15,855 bases of DNA from Bacillota bacterium (GCA_017861495.1 JAGFXW010000047.1:1-15855); one strand, 5' to 3'; counted from the stretch's first letter, positions 1-8,853 are shown. Program-made: numbers and translations. The notes: generated by a model from the letters alone, not told the origin.

Positions 1-54
1 TGTAATGCAGTTTATTCTCCGATTATTGCATTTCAACTGTTGATTTTGACATTC

Positions 55-76
55 TGCCGGCAATTTATTGTCGGCA
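55..76. promoter_or_regulatory. Inverted repeat in the cstA upstream region
   Basis: TGCCGGCAAT (55-64) and ATTGTCGGCA (67-76) form a 10-bp inverted repeat with one G-T pair. It lies just after a TTGACA hexamer (46-51) and about 100 bp before the cstA start. I cannot fix the -10: TATGCT (91-96) is 17 bp from TTGTCG (68-73), which lies inside the right arm, and TATCAT (106-111) is another candidate. The repeat could be an operator overlapping the -35, or a short hairpin in the leader. Promoter assignment is weak; the inverted repeat itself is directly visible. Confidence 0.35.
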
Positions 77-178
77 ATTTTAATTTGCATTATGCTATTA
101 TTGGGTATCATAGTAAAGAAACTTTAGGAAAGGAGGGTATGGTATCTCTATCATAAAATATTGAAAGGAGAATAAAGT

Positions 179-1927
179 ATGAATTCTATAATGCTTCTTA
201 TCGTTGCTGCCTGCGTGTTTGCGTTGGCTTATCGCTATTATTCCGCGTTTATTGCCACAAAGATCATGATGCTGAACGACCAAAACATAACGCCTGCATA
301 CCGTTGCAACGACGGAAATGAGTTTGTGCCAATGAATAAATGGGTGTTATTTGGACATCATTTCGCCGCTATTGCCGGTGCTGGTCCTCTGGTTGGTCCG
401 GTTTTAGCTGCTCAATGGGGCTGGGGTCCTGGCTTTATGTGGCTCTTATTGGGTTCCGTATTTGCTGGCGCTGTTCATGATTTTATTATTTTATTTGCTT
501 CTGTACGGCACAATGGCCAGTCGCTGGCTGTTATCGCCCGCCGGGAGGTTGGTCCTATCGCAGGGGTGACAACATCGATTGCGATTTTGTTCATTATTAT
601 TCTTGCTATGGCAGGTTTGGCTATTGTTATTATCAATGCTTTGTTTAAGAATCCGTGGGGTGTCTTCACTTTAGGATTAACTATTCCAATTGCTATTGTA
701 GTAGGCCTTTGGATGTTTAAAATCTCTCCAGGGTCTATTCGGTCTGGTTCCATTGCCGGTTTTCTGATGGTCTTGGGTTCTGTCATGCTTGGCCACTGGG
801 TAATGCCTGGACAGATATGGGAAGGACTTGGACCGGCTTTTAGCTTTACGCAAAAGCAGCTGGCAGTGATCCTGCCTACCTATGGTTTCTTTGCAGCAAC
901 TCTGCCGGTATGGCTGTTGCTGGCTCCGCGTGACTATCTGAGTTCTTACATGAAGATCGGTACCATTGGTTTGCTTGCGTTTGGTATTCTGGTTGTGCAG
1001 CCGGCCATTCAATTCCCGATGACTACCCGCTTCATCAGCGGCGGCGGTCCGATTATTCCTGGTCCGCTCTGGCCGTATGTGTTTATCACGATTGCCTGCG
1101 GCGCTATCTCAGGCTTCCATTCCCTGATTAGTTCCGGTACTACACCGAAGATGTTCATTATCAATACCTCTGCTGCTGTATGGGCAAAAATAGCCCCGCT
1201 TTTCCCAACCAAAGAAATTGCTCAGTTGTCAACTTTGGTTGGAATGGATGTTGCTCATCGTCCCGGTGGCGCCGTTTCCCTTGCAGTCGGTATGGCGCAT
1301 GTTTTCTCCAGTATCGGCGGAATGAAACACTTGATGAGTTATTGGTATCAATTTGCGATCATGTTTGAAGCGTTATTCATCCTAACGACGATTGATGCCG
1401 GTACACGGGTAGGTCGTTATATTCTGCAGGATGTTCTGGGCACCTATATTTATGCTCCTTTAAAACAAACAAGCTGGATGCCGGGTTCTATCTTCACCAG
1501 CTTGGTGGTATCGTTCAGCTGGGGTTACCTTGTATACAGCGGCGACATTGCCAGCATATGGCCGATGTTCGGCGTTGCAAATCAATTGTTGGCAACGATT
1601 GCTTTAGCACTGGGAACCACGATTATATTGAAAATTGCTCCGGTAAAAAATTATGCATGGGTAACGTTGGCGCCATGTATCTTTGTTGCCGTTACGACCC
1701 TTGCGGCTGGTTCTATGAATACCAGCATGTACTTTAAAATGGGAACCACGCTGGGAACCATCAACGGTACAGCCAGTGTCGTTTTGATCTTCTTGACAAT
1801 TATCATCTTGGCGAATTGTATTAAACAATGGATGCAATTATGGCAGACGGAAAAACCGGTTGGTATGAATACCGAGATCAAAAACTTCTGTGAATACGGG
1901 AAAACGCAACCGACGATCACTCCTTGA
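179..1927 (+). CDS. cstA: Carbon starvation protein CstA family transporter
   Basis: A 582-residue, very hydrophobic inner-membrane protein with more than a dozen membrane-length hydrophobic segments. The family signature GHHFAAIAGAGPLVGPVLA is at residues 59-77, followed by GWGPGF and the VHDF loop. CstA/BtsT proteins import pyruvate, and peptides have also been proposed as substrates, usually when carbon is limiting. This protein is shorter than E. coli CstA (about 700 residues), like many Firmicute members. The start is fixed by AAAGGAG at 164-170, eight bases before the ATG. A strong terminator follows (1969-2010), so the gene is probably monocistronic. Family assignment is firm; pyruvate as substrate is inferred from the family. 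No two-component sensor gene lies beside it in the window. Confidence 0.93.
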   Translation: MNSIMLLIVAACVFALAYRYYSAFIATKIMMLNDQNITPAYRCNDGNEFVPMNKWVLFGHHFAAIAGAGPLVGPVLAAQWGWGPGFMWLLLGSVFAGAVHDFIILFASVRHNGQSLAVIARREVGPIAGVTTSIAILFIIILAMAGLAIVIINALFKNPWGVFTLGLTIPIAIVVGLWMFKISPGSIRSGSIAGFLMVLGSVMLGHWVMPGQIWEGLGPAFSFTQKQLAVILPTYGFFAATLPVWLLLAPRDYLSSYMKIGTIGLLAFGILVVQPAIQFPMTTRFISGGGPIIPGPLWPYVFITIACGAISGFHSLISSGTTPKMFIINTSAAVWAKIAPLFPTKEIAQLSTLVGMDVAHRPGGAVSLAVGMAHVFSSIGGMKHLMSYWYQFAIMFEALFILTTIDAGTRVGRYILQDVLGTYIYAPLKQTSWMPGSIFTSLVVSFSWGYLVYSGDIASIWPMFGVANQLLATIALALGTTIILKIAPVKNYAWVTLAPCIFVAVTTLAAGSMNTSMYFKMGTTLGTINGTASVVLIFLTIIILANCIKQWMQLWQTEKPVGMNTEIKNFCEYGKTQPTITP

Positions 1928-1968
1928 TCCATAATTAATAATGTAGATTAAATAAAGTTTACCACATT

Positions 1969-2010
1969 AAGGACGCAGGAAGGTATTAATTGCCTTTCTG
2001 TGTCCTTTTT
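1969..2010 (+). terminator. Intrinsic terminator of cstA
   Basis: A 15-bp stem (1969-1983 with 1993-2007, two G-U pairs) closes a 9-nt loop and runs into TTTTT. It lies 42 nt after the cstA stop and separates cstA from the ispH promoter. Confidence 0.9.
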
Positions 2011-2020
2011 ACCGTTATTC

Positions 2021-2029
2021 TGCTATAAT
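2021..2029 (+). promoter_or_regulatory. Extended -10 promoter for ispH-rpsA
   Basis: TGC followed by TATAAT (2024-2029) is a perfect extended -10 element. There is no good -35 at 17 bp, as expected for this promoter class. It sits directly after the cstA terminator and about 39 nt before the ispH start. Confidence 0.7.
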
Positions 2030-2067
2030 AGTACGGGGTAAAGAGTTATAAGTTCCCGGAGGTAATC

Positions 2068-4044
2068 ATGAAAATTATTTTGGCCGAGCCCTGCGGTTTT
2101 TGTTATGGAGTTAAACGGGCAGTAAATATGGCATTGGAATGTGCGGCCACTAAATTGCCGGCCTGGACATTGGGACCAATCATTCATAATCCGCAGATGG
2201 TAGAAAAGTTGAATTCCATGGGCGTCGGAAAGGTAGATTCGCTGGATGAAATTGAACAAGGAACGGTGATTATCCGGTCGCATGGTGTTGGCCCGGTTGT
2301 TTACGTGGAAGCGGAACAACGAGGCCTGAATATTGTAGATGCGACTTGTCCGCATGTAAAAAAGGCGCAAATGGCGGCGCAGGAATTAGCCAAGGAAGGC
2401 CATACGGTGGTGATCATTGGTGAGCCTCATCACCCGGAAGTGCAAAGTATCGTTGCTTGGGCCGGTACCGGCGTTGTTGTATTGGAAACAGCGGCAGAAG
2501 CTGAAAATTTGGCGTTTACCCCTCGTATAGGTGTCGTTGCGCAAACGACTTTTTCCGGTGAGTTGTTTGCGGTGATCGTCGAAATATTAAAACGAAAAAG
2601 TACAGACATGAAAGTTTGCCGTACTATTTGTTCTGCAACCGATCAAAGACAACAGGCGGCATTGGAAGTTGCCAGGAAAGCTCAGGTCATGCTCGTCATT
2701 GGCGGAAAAAATAGTGCGAATACGATGCATTTAGCCGATCTTTGCCGCAGTAACTGTGAACAGGTTTATCATATCGAAACAGCGAAAGAATTGGAAGAAC
2801 GATGGTTTTGTAATATTGAAACTGTAGGGATTACCGCAGGAGCGTCAACTCCTGACTGGGTTATAGAGGAGGTTATACAAAAAATGCAGGAAGAAGAAAT
2901 GGTGCAATCGCAAGAACATGATTTTGCTAAACTGGAAACCGGAAGTATCGTAAAAGGAAAAATCGTTGGAGTCCGTAAGGACGAAGTTTTTGTCGATGTT
3001 GGTTACAAAGCGGAAGGAATCATTCCATTGAAGGAATTAGCCTATCCGATCCCGGAAAATGCCGCCGAGGTTGTCAGTGAAGGCCAAACAATTGAGGTGT
3101 ATGTTGTGGATGCCGATGCTGGAGAAAAGGGAATCCAACTGTCAAAGGTGAAAGCGGATTCTGTTCTTGCTTGGGACAAACTAAAACAGGCTTTTGAGAA
3201 TAAACAGGCCGTGGATGTTCATGTTGTAGAACCGGTAAAAGGCGGACTTTCCGTTTCTGTTTATGGAGTAAGAGGATTTGTTCCTGCATCGCAAGCCGAT
3301 AACAAATATGTAGAAGATTTAACTATATTTGTTGGTAAAAATTTACCAATGATTCCTATTGAAGTAGACAGTGAACGTAAGAAATGTGTTTTTTCCCGTA
3401 GGGTTTTGCTGGAAGAAGAACAGCGTATTCGGGAAGAAAAGACGTTTGCCGCGCTTGAAGTTGGGCAGGTTATTAAGGGAACCGTCCGTCGCATTGTGCC
3501 GTTTGGCGCATTTGTTGACATCGGTGGAGTAGATGGGTTGCTTCACGTTTCCGATATGTCATGGCAGCGGGTTAACTCGCCGGAAGAAGTTGTTAGTGAA
3601 GGCGATAGCGTTGAAGTTATGATACAAAAAATTGACACAGAAAGTAAAAGAATATCGCTAAGTTTAAAACAATTGCAGCAAGATCCCTGGTTTGCCCAGG
3701 TGGAAAAATTATCAGAAGGACAAATTGTAAAAGGTACAGTTACAAAAACCTCTAAATTTGGCGCTTTCGTAAAAATAGAACCGGGGATTGAAGGGTTGGT
3801 TCACATTTCGGAAATGTCTGAACATCGGATAACAAATGCAGATGAAGTTGTAAAACCTGGACAGGAAGTTTCTGTTAAAATCATCAATGTTGACCGCAAA
3901 GCCAAACGGATTGGGTTAAGCATGGTCCAAGCGCAACAGGATGCAGAACGCAATGAATATGAACAATATTTAGAGAGCGCCGGAACACCTTCCGGTGTTA
4001 CAATTGGCGATAAGTTAGGCCATCTCTTTAAACGGGAAAAATAA
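2068..4044 (+). CDS. ispH-rpsA: Bifunctional 4-hydroxy-3-methylbut-2-enyl diphosphate reductase / S1 RNA-binding protein
   Basis: A 658-residue fusion. Residues 1 to about 275 are IspH (LytB), the [4Fe-4S] enzyme that reduces HMBPP to IPP and DMAPP in the last MEP-pathway step. The three cluster cysteines are C12 (GFCYGV), C94 (ATCPHV) and C188 (ICSATDQRQ). The substrate-pocket residues H72 (SHGVG), H122 and E124 (HHPEV) are present. From about residue 290 to 630 there are four S1 RNA-binding domains. Repeats 3 and 4 are the most canonical (GTVRRIVPFGAFVDI; GTVTKTSKFGAFVKI). Such fusions are known in Clostridia and Negativicutes; the S1 part is the likely counterpart of ribosomal protein S1. 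The SD GGAGG (2058-2062) is five bases before the ATG. fni follows after 9 nt. Both halves look intact. Confidence 0.96.
   Translation: MKIILAEPCGFCYGVKRAVNMALECAATKLPAWTLGPIIHNPQMVEKLNSMGVGKVDSLDEIEQGTVIIRSHGVGPVVYVEAEQRGLNIVDATCPHVKKAQMAAQELAKEGHTVVIIGEPHHPEVQSIVAWAGTGVVVLETAAEAENLAFTPRIGVVAQTTFSGELFAVIVEILKRKSTDMKVCRTICSATDQRQQAALEVARKAQVMLVIGGKNSANTMHLADLCRSNCEQVYHIETAKELEERWFCNIETVGITAGASTPDWVIEEVIQKMQEEEMVQSQEHDFAKLETGSIVKGKIVGVRKDEVFVDVGYKAEGIIPLKELAYPIPENAAEVVSEGQTIEVYVVDADAGEKGIQLSKVKADSVLAWDKLKQAFENKQAVDVHVVEPVKGGLSVSVYGVRGFVPASQADNKYVEDLTIFVGKNLPMIPIEVDSERKKCVFSRRVLLEEEQRIREEKTFAALEVGQVIKGTVRRIVPFGAFVDIGGVDGLLHVSDMSWQRVNSPEEVVSEGDSVEVMIQKIDTESKRISLSLKQLQQDPWFAQVEKLSEGQIVKGTVTKTSKFGAFVKIEPGIEGLVHISEMSEHRITNADEVVKPGQEVSVKIINVDRKAKRIGLSMVQAQQDAERNEYEQYLESAGTPSGVTIGDKLGHLFKREK
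2867..2886 (+). promoter_or_regulatory. Internal ribosome binding site and ATG at the IspH/S1 junction
   Basis: AGGAGGT at 2867-2873 is followed ten bases later by an in-frame ATG (2884, Met273). Translation from it would give a free four-domain S1 protein beginning MQEEEMVQSQEHDF, which is where a stand-alone S1 would be expected to start. The bases also encode Glu-Glu-Val in the fusion, so chance is possible. Function is inferred. Confidence 0.4.
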
Positions 4045-4053
4045 GGAGTTGAT

Positions 4054-5118
4054 GTGGTGCGGCAGTCACGCAAATTAGATCATCTTAAATTTGCTATGCA
4101 ATTAGATGATGGTCCAGCTACCAATGCTTTTGAAGATATGGTTGTTGTTCCTAATTGCCTGCCAAACTTACGGTGCGGGGATATTGACCTGGCCACAACA
4201 GTTGCCGGGATTCCCTTGCAACTGCCTGTCCTGGTCAATGCAATTACAGGCGGAGCTGCTGACGTTACAGATGTGAACGCCCGTTTGGCGGAATATTGCC
4301 GGCTCACAGGTTGTGCCATGGCAGTTGGTTCACAGTATGCGGCTCTGGAAGATTTGACGGTAAGGGAATCGTACCAAGTCATTCGTAAAATAAATCCGGA
4401 CGGACATGTTTTTGCGAACCTAGGGGCTCATGTTTCTCCGGACCAAGCGAAGCGGGCGATTGACATGATTGGCGCTTGTGCAATACAAATCCATCTCAAT
4501 GTTGCACAAGAATTAATCATGGCTGAAGGCGATCGCGACTTCACAGGGTATTTACATAATATTGAACAAATTGCCGCTCATGTTGATGTACCGGTGATTG
4601 TTAAAGAAGTTGGTTGTGGAATGGCTAGGGAACAAATTGCCGTTATTTCCCAAGCCGGCGTTCAGGGGATTGATATTGCCGGGGCAGGTGGGACTAATTT
4701 TTTAGCGATTGAGGCAGCCAGAAGCGGGATTTCGTTGGAAACGGACGCGTTGGAATGGGGAATTCCTACTGCGATCAGCGCCATCGAAGCTGCAGCCATT
4801 CTTCCGGATACGGTTGATTTAATCATATCCGGTGGCATTAGGTCGCCTCTGGAGGTTGTTAAAGCCTTGTGTTTGGGTGGAAAAGCAGTTGGAATAGCAG
4901 GCCTTATTGTTCGTTCCCTGGAAGAAAAAGGTATGGATGCGACAATTGCGTGGTTTGAACAATTTATTACAAATCTAAAACGGTATATGTTATTGGTTGG
5001 GGCTGAAAATATTCCGTCACTGCAAAAGACACCGGTTGTGATTACCGGTTATGCGCAACAATGGTGCTTTGCCCGTGGAATTGATATAACAAGGTATGCT
5101 GTCAGAAAGCATGGTTGA
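4054..5118 (+). CDS. fni: Type 2 isopentenyl-diphosphate delta-isomerase (FMN-dependent)
   Basis: A 354-residue cytosolic TIM-barrel flavoenzyme that interconverts IPP and DMAPP using reduced FMN. The N-terminal SRKLDHL segment, the ITGG and GSQ motifs, EVGCGM, GAGGTNFLAIE and the phosphate-binding SGGIRSPLEVVKAL/GIAGL region match the type 2 (Idi-2/Fni) family, which is unrelated to type 1 Idi. The start is a GTG at 4054, with a second GTG codon right after at 4057. AAGGAG (4043-4048) overlaps the ispH stop and serves either. The gene is nine bases from ispH, so the two are almost certainly co-transcribed, and the enzyme balances the products of IspH. A terminator overlaps its 3' end. Confidence 0.93.
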   Translation: MVRQSRKLDHLKFAMQLDDGPATNAFEDMVVVPNCLPNLRCGDIDLATTVAGIPLQLPVLVNAITGGAADVTDVNARLAEYCRLTGCAMAVGSQYAALEDLTVRESYQVIRKINPDGHVFANLGAHVSPDQAKRAIDMIGACAIQIHLNVAQELIMAEGDRDFTGYLHNIEQIAAHVDVPVIVKEVGCGMAREQIAVISQAGVQGIDIAGAGGTNFLAIEAARSGISLETDALEWGIPTAISAIEAAAILPDTVDLIISGGIRSPLEVVKALCLGGKAVGIAGLIVRSLEEKGMDATIAWFEQFITNLKRYMLLVGAENIPSLQKTPVVITGYAQQWCFARGIDITRYAVRKHG

Positions 5119-5132
5119 AGCCATGCTTTTTT
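5106..5132 (+). terminator. Intrinsic terminator overlapping the fni stop codon
   Basis: AAAGCATGG (5106-5114), loop TTGAAG, CCATGCTTT (5121-5129), then more T. The nine-bp perfect stem contains the last fni codons, and the TGA (5116-5118) is in the loop. It closes the ispH-fni unit. Confidence 0.85.
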
Positions 5133-5214
5133 GGCCTGCCGGATAGGTCTTCTGCCAGTATTGCAGGAAAAAAACAGCGATTAACGGAATAGTAGTAATG
5201 GGGGGTGACGAGAA

Positions 5215-6528
5215 ATGCAATATAAAGGGATCATCACCGGTACTGTACCAGATAGTATTGCTCAGGAAGTCGGCTTAGCTTGTGGTGATAAATTATTAGC
5301 AGTGAATAATCAACCGATTAGTGATTTAATTGATTTAAGCTTTGCTTTAGCGGAAGAAAAAGTAACCTTATTGATCGAAAAGGCTAATGGTGAGCAAGAA
5401 TTAATTGAAATTGAAAAAGAATACGATGAAGATTTAGGCATCGAATTTGAGAGTGCCGTTTTTGATGGGATAACTTGTTGCGCTAATAACTGCGTTTTTT
5501 GTTTTGTTGATCAAATGCCACCCGGTATGAGGGAAAGTCTGTATGTAAAAGATGACGATTATCGGCTTTCTTTTTTATATGGTAATTTTGTAACTCTGAC
5601 TAACATCAATCATGAAGATTTGGCGAGAATCAATCGATTACATCTTTCACCGTTATATATATCCGTTCATACAACGGATGGCGATTTGCGCGAAAAAATG
5701 CTGAATAATCCACAAGCCGGCAATATTTTAAATCAACTGAATATCTTGGCGGAAAATGGGATTGAGATGCACACTCAAGTAGTGTTATGTCCCGGATGGA
5801 ATGATGGGGAAGCTCTTGAGAAAACATTTCATGATTTGTACGCGTTATATCCGCAAGTTTTATCCATGGCGATTGTGCCGGTAGGGCTTACGAAATATCG
5901 TTCACAGTGCCCTAGTTTGTATGGATTTTCCCCAGAAGAAGCTGCTCGTGTAATTCAAACGGTTCAAGGCTGGCAAGAGTTATGCCGGCGGGAAAGCGGG
6001 CAGACTTTTGTATATTTGGCTGACGAATTTTATGTAGCGGCAGATATTCCGATTCCAGAGTATGATTTTTATGATGGTTTTCCCCAATTGGAAAACGGAA
6101 TTGGTATAGTGCGTGATTTTTTAACAGAATGGGAAGAAACTCAAATTTCACCGGACAAGCTTGCAACAGAAGAATGGATTGATGTTGTTTGTGGTGTATC
6201 CGCTGCCAAGGTTTTAAAGCCGTTGGTTGACACAGTTTCGGTTCCGGGGCGGCATATCCGTTTAGTTCCGGTGGAAAACCGGTTTTTTGGCTTGGGTGTT
6301 ACTGTAACCGGCTTACTTACTGGAAAGGATATTTGTGACGCTTTACGAAATCTGACCGGGAGGCGGACCGGAATTATACTTCCGGGTGTGGCCTTGCGCA
6401 AAGGTGAAAATATTTTCCTGGATAATGTTACTCCTGATGAGATTGGCGATGAATTTACTATTCCGGTAAAAATCGCTTATTCTGCCAAGGATTTAAAGCA
6501 GTTTCTGTACAATTGGCATTCTGTTTGA
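5215..6528 (+). CDS. PDZ / radical-SAM-like / DUF512 protein of unknown function
   Basis: A 437-residue soluble protein. Residues 1 to about 70 form a PDZ-like domain (GTVPDSIAQEVGLACGDKLL). A C-x3-C-x2-C motif follows at C89, C93 and C96 (CANNCVFCF), with an extra Cys at 88, typical of radical-SAM [4Fe-4S] binding. The C-terminal half is DUF512-like (YLADEFYVAADIPIPEYDFYDGFPQ shown in two parts: YLADEFYVAADI and PEYDFYDGFPQ). Proteins of this build are widespread in Firmicutes, often just before der as here, but I know of no established reaction. The ATG at 5215 has GGGGGTGA (5201-5208) as SD. A weak region without a clear promoter separates it from the fni terminator. Family is confident; function is unknown. 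Confidence 0.88.
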   Translation: MQYKGIITGTVPDSIAQEVGLACGDKLLAVNNQPISDLIDLSFALAEEKVTLLIEKANGEQELIEIEKEYDEDLGIEFESAVFDGITCCANNCVFCFVDQMPPGMRESLYVKDDDYRLSFLYGNFVTLTNINHEDLARINRLHLSPLYISVHTTDGDLREKMLNNPQAGNILNQLNILAENGIEMHTQVVLCPGWNDGEALEKTFHDLYALYPQVLSMAIVPVGLTKYRSQCPSLYGFSPEEAARVIQTVQGWQELCRRESGQTFVYLADEFYVAADIPIPEYDFYDGFPQLENGIGIVRDFLTEWEETQISPDKLATEEWIDVVCGVSAAKVLKPLVDTVSVPGRHIRLVPVENRFFGLGVTVTGLLTGKDICDALRNLTGRRTGIILPGVALRKGENIFLDNVTPDEIGDEFTIPVKIAYSAKDLKQFLYNWHSV

Positions 6529-6562
6529 ATCCTCTGCGAAACTGCATTTTTTCCAAAAAATA

Positions 6563-6571
6563 TGATATACT
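6563..6571 (+). promoter_or_regulatory. Probable extended -10 promoter for der
   Basis: TGA followed by TATACT (6566-6571) is an extended -10 element, about 120 nt before the der start. The -35 is poor (TGCATT at 6543-6548, 17 bp away). It would give a roughly 110-nt leader in which I see no clear structure. Confidence 0.45.
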
Positions 6572-6691
6572 TATGCAAGGAAATTATTAGAAAATAGACC
6601 GACCGGTGATGGATTGAACCGTTAACTATGTTGTGATGAAATTATTGGTGTGCTGGTAATTCCGGCAAAAGGAAAGAATGAGGGTGAAAAA

Positions 6692-8017
6692 ATGAGCAAA
6701 CCGATTGTGGCGATTGTGGGCCGGCCTAATGTTGGCAAATCGACACTATTTAATCGTATAGCTAATAAGCAGATGTCGATTGTCGATGATCTCGCCGGTG
6801 TTACGCGCGACCGTATTTATTTGGACGCTGAATGGCTGGGTCATGAATTTACGATGATTGATACGGGCGGCATTGATTTGGATACGGGTGATCATATTAT
6901 GAAATCCGTTCGCCGGCAGGCTGAGCTTGCAATTGAAGAGGCGGATGTGGTTTTGTTTGTAGTTGACGGAAAAACAGGGCCAACATCGATGGATGAAGAT
7001 GTTGCCGCTATTTTACGGCAGTCAAAAAAACCAATTATCCTTGTTGTAAATAAAGTCGATTCGGCGCAAACCGAACATCAAATTTATGACTTTTATAGTT
7101 TGGCCTGCGGCGATCCCATTCCTGTTTCTGCGGCAAATCTTTTTAATCTCGGTGATTTACTGGATGAGATTATTAAACGTTTGCCCGGCGAGTCGCCGGC
7201 AGAAGAAGATTCCGATATTATTAAGGTTGCAGTTATCGGCCGGCCGAACGTCGGCAAGTCGTCATTGGTAAATGCCCTACTTGGCGTCGAACGAGTCATT
7301 GTCAGTGATGTGCCGGGAACAACAAGAGACGCGATTGATACCCATTTTTCTGCGAATGGTATTGATTTCTTATTGATTGATACGGCAGGAATGCGGCGCA
7401 GGGCTAAAATTGAATTGCCAGTGGAAAAATACAGTATTATTCGGTCCTTGCGGGCGATTGACCGGGCTGATGTAGTGTTGATGCTGATCGATGCTGTCGA
7501 CGGGGTGACCGAGCAAGATAAGAAAATTGCCGGTTATGCGCACGAAGCAGGACGAGGGGTAATTATTGTTGTTAATAAATGGGACTTAATGGAAAAAGAC
7601 AGTAAAACGACGTTGCGGTACACGGAGAATATCCGTGGCGAACTTGCGTTTATGCAGTATGCGCCAATCGTATTTGTATCCGCATTAACGAAGCAGCGTG
7701 TCCATCGCATTACAGAGGTATTGAAATATGTGGCCGACCAGCACTCTATGCGGGTTGGTACAAGCGTTTTAAACCAAGTCATTGAAGATGCGGTAGCCAT
7801 TAACCCGCCGCCGGCTGAACGGGGCAAGCGGCTGAAAATATTCTATACGACGCAAGCCCAGGTAGCCCCGCCAACCTTTGTGTTTTTTGTAAATGAAGCA
7901 GAAATTATGCATTTTTCTTATTTGCGGTATTTGGAAAACAAGTTACGCGAGGCTTTTGGATTTGAAGGGACACCGCTCAAATTGGTTGTTCGGGGACGTA
8001 GGGATGAAGAAAGTTGA
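6692..8017 (+). CDS. der: Ribosome biogenesis GTPase Der (EngA)
   Basis: A 441-residue protein with two tandem Era-like GTPase domains and a C-terminal KH-like domain, needed for assembly of the 50S subunit. The first P-loop GRPNVGKS is at residues 10-17 with DTGGI and NKVD. The second GRPNVGKS is at 183-190 with DTAGMRRR and NKWD. The KH-like tail runs from the [13 protein letters not shown] segment to the end. Length is normal. I chose the ATG at 6692 because AGGGTGA (6681-6687) precedes it and the protein then begins [14 protein letters not shown] as in the family. A GTG at 6650 in the same frame would only add 14 unusual residues. plsY starts 19 nt after the stop. Confidence 0.97.
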   Translation: MSKPIVAIVGRPNVGKSTLFNRIANKQMSIVDDLAGVTRDRIYLDAEWLGHEFTMIDTGGIDLDTGDHIMKSVRRQAELAIEEADVVLFVVDGKTGPTSMDEDVAAILRQSKKPIILVVNKVDSAQTEHQIYDFYSLACGDPIPVSAANLFNLGDLLDEIIKRLPGESPAEEDSDIIKVAVIGRPNVGKSSLVNALLGVERVIVSDVPGTTRDAIDTHFSANGIDFLLIDTAGMRRRAKIELPVEKYSIIRSLRAIDRADVVLMLIDAVDGVTEQDKKIAGYAHEAGRGVIIVVNKWDLMEKDSKTTLRYTENIRGELAFMQYAPIVFVSALTKQRVHRITEVLKYVADQHSMRVGTSVLNQVIEDAVAINPPPAERGKRLKIFYTTQAQVAPPTFVFFVNEAEIMHFSYLRYLENKLREAFGFEGTPLKLVVRGRRDEES

Positions 8018-8036
8018 TGCCTGAGGTGAGCAGATA

Positions 8037-8648
8037 ATGAACAATTATTTGATTACAGTTTTAGCCAGTTATTTGCTTGGATCAATACCCAGCGGACTGC
8101 TGATTGGCAAGTGGCTTCGTGGTGTTGATATCCGCCAACTCGGCAGTAAAAATATTGGCGCTACGAACGCTTTTCGTATTTTAGGACCATGGCCTGCGTT
8201 TTGGGTCTTCTTGTTGGATGCGTTAAAAGGAATGGCCGGTGTTTATTTGGGGCAGATGTTGATCGGGGAGACGTTGGGATTATTAGCTGGAGGCATTGCT
8301 GCCATTGCTGGACACAATTGGTCGTTGTTCCTTGGTTTTAAAGGTGGCCGGGGTGTAGCGACAGGGTTGGGCGTTATTCTTATTTTAGCGCCCAAAGTAA
8401 CTTTAATTGTTTTTCTTGTTTGGGTTGCTATTGTTTATTTCACTCGTTATGTTTCCCTTGGTTCTATTATTGCGGCTGTTTTAACGCCAATTTGCATGTG
8501 GTTTTTGGACGAAAAAACGGAAATTCTTATGTTTGGCATTTTTGCTGCGGCTTTTGTAATTGTTAAACACCGTCCTAATATTGAACGTCTTCTGCGGGGA
8601 GAAGAATTGAAAGTAAAGCCGCCGGACGGCAAGGGACGATGTTTTTAG
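8037..8648 (+). CDS. plsY: Acyl-phosphate:glycerol-3-phosphate acyltransferase PlsY
   Basis: A 203-residue integral membrane protein with about five membrane segments. It transfers an acyl group from acyl phosphate to sn-glycerol-3-phosphate, the first step of membrane phospholipid synthesis. The three family motifs are visible: SYLLGSIPSGLLIGK near the N-terminus, GSKNIGATNAFR, and GHNWSLFLGFKGGRGVATGLG in the middle (first part GHNWSLFLGFKGG). The conserved KHRPNIERLL segment is near the C-terminus. SD GAGGTGA (8023-8029) is seven bases before the ATG. It follows der by 19 nt, so they are likely co-transcribed. The next gene, gpsA, makes its substrate, but repeat A lies between them. Confidence 0.96.
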   Translation: MNNYLITVLASYLLGSIPSGLLIGKWLRGVDIRQLGSKNIGATNAFRILGPWPAFWVFLLDALKGMAGVYLGQMLIGETLGLLAGGIAAIAGHNWSLFLGFKGGRGVATGLGVILILAPKVTLIVFLVWVAIVYFTRYVSLGSIIAAVLTPICMWFLDEKTEILMFGIFAAAFVIVKHRPNIERLLRGEELKVKPPDGKGRCF

Positions 8649-8685
8649 TACACCAGAGAGTATACCATTATCCTCTTCGCACATT

Positions 8686-8853
8686 CTGTAAGATCACTTA
8701 TTCAGGGATCGACAGTCTGTAGCTCGAAATAAGTGCGACTAATCTCCTGATGAATATTTCATCAGAAGAAAGTCTTCTATATCTGGTATACATAAGTGCA
8801 ACCAACGGCTTCCACCGTCGCTATTAAAGATCGGCGCCAGCCGGGTTTTCTAA
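8686..8853 (+). repeat. Intergenic structured repeat, copy A
   Basis: First full copy of an unrecognised repeat family. It has a 5' hairpin (CTGT 8686-8689 and GATC 8692-8695 with GATC/ACAG to 8714), a 37-nt conserved block (8705-8741), a variable hairpin CTGATGAA/TTCATCAG (8747-8765), and an 84-nt conserved block (8770-8853). The last block contains ATAAGTGCAACC, an ACGG/CCGT hairpin and a 3' CGGC-GCCA-GCCG hairpin followed by GGGTTTTCTAA. Against copy C the two conserved blocks differ at 3 of 37 and 6 of 84 positions. Upstream, GTATACCA (8660-8667) can pair with TGGTATAC (8784-8791) and enclose most of the element. The tail ends just before the gpsA ribosome site, so it could terminate plsY transcripts or affect gpsA. 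Confidence 0.8.

Noticed and set aside
6650..6691. Longer der reading frame from a GTG at 6650
   Set aside because: The 14 extra residues do not look like Der, and a good SD sits right before the ATG at 6692, which gives the usual family N-terminus.
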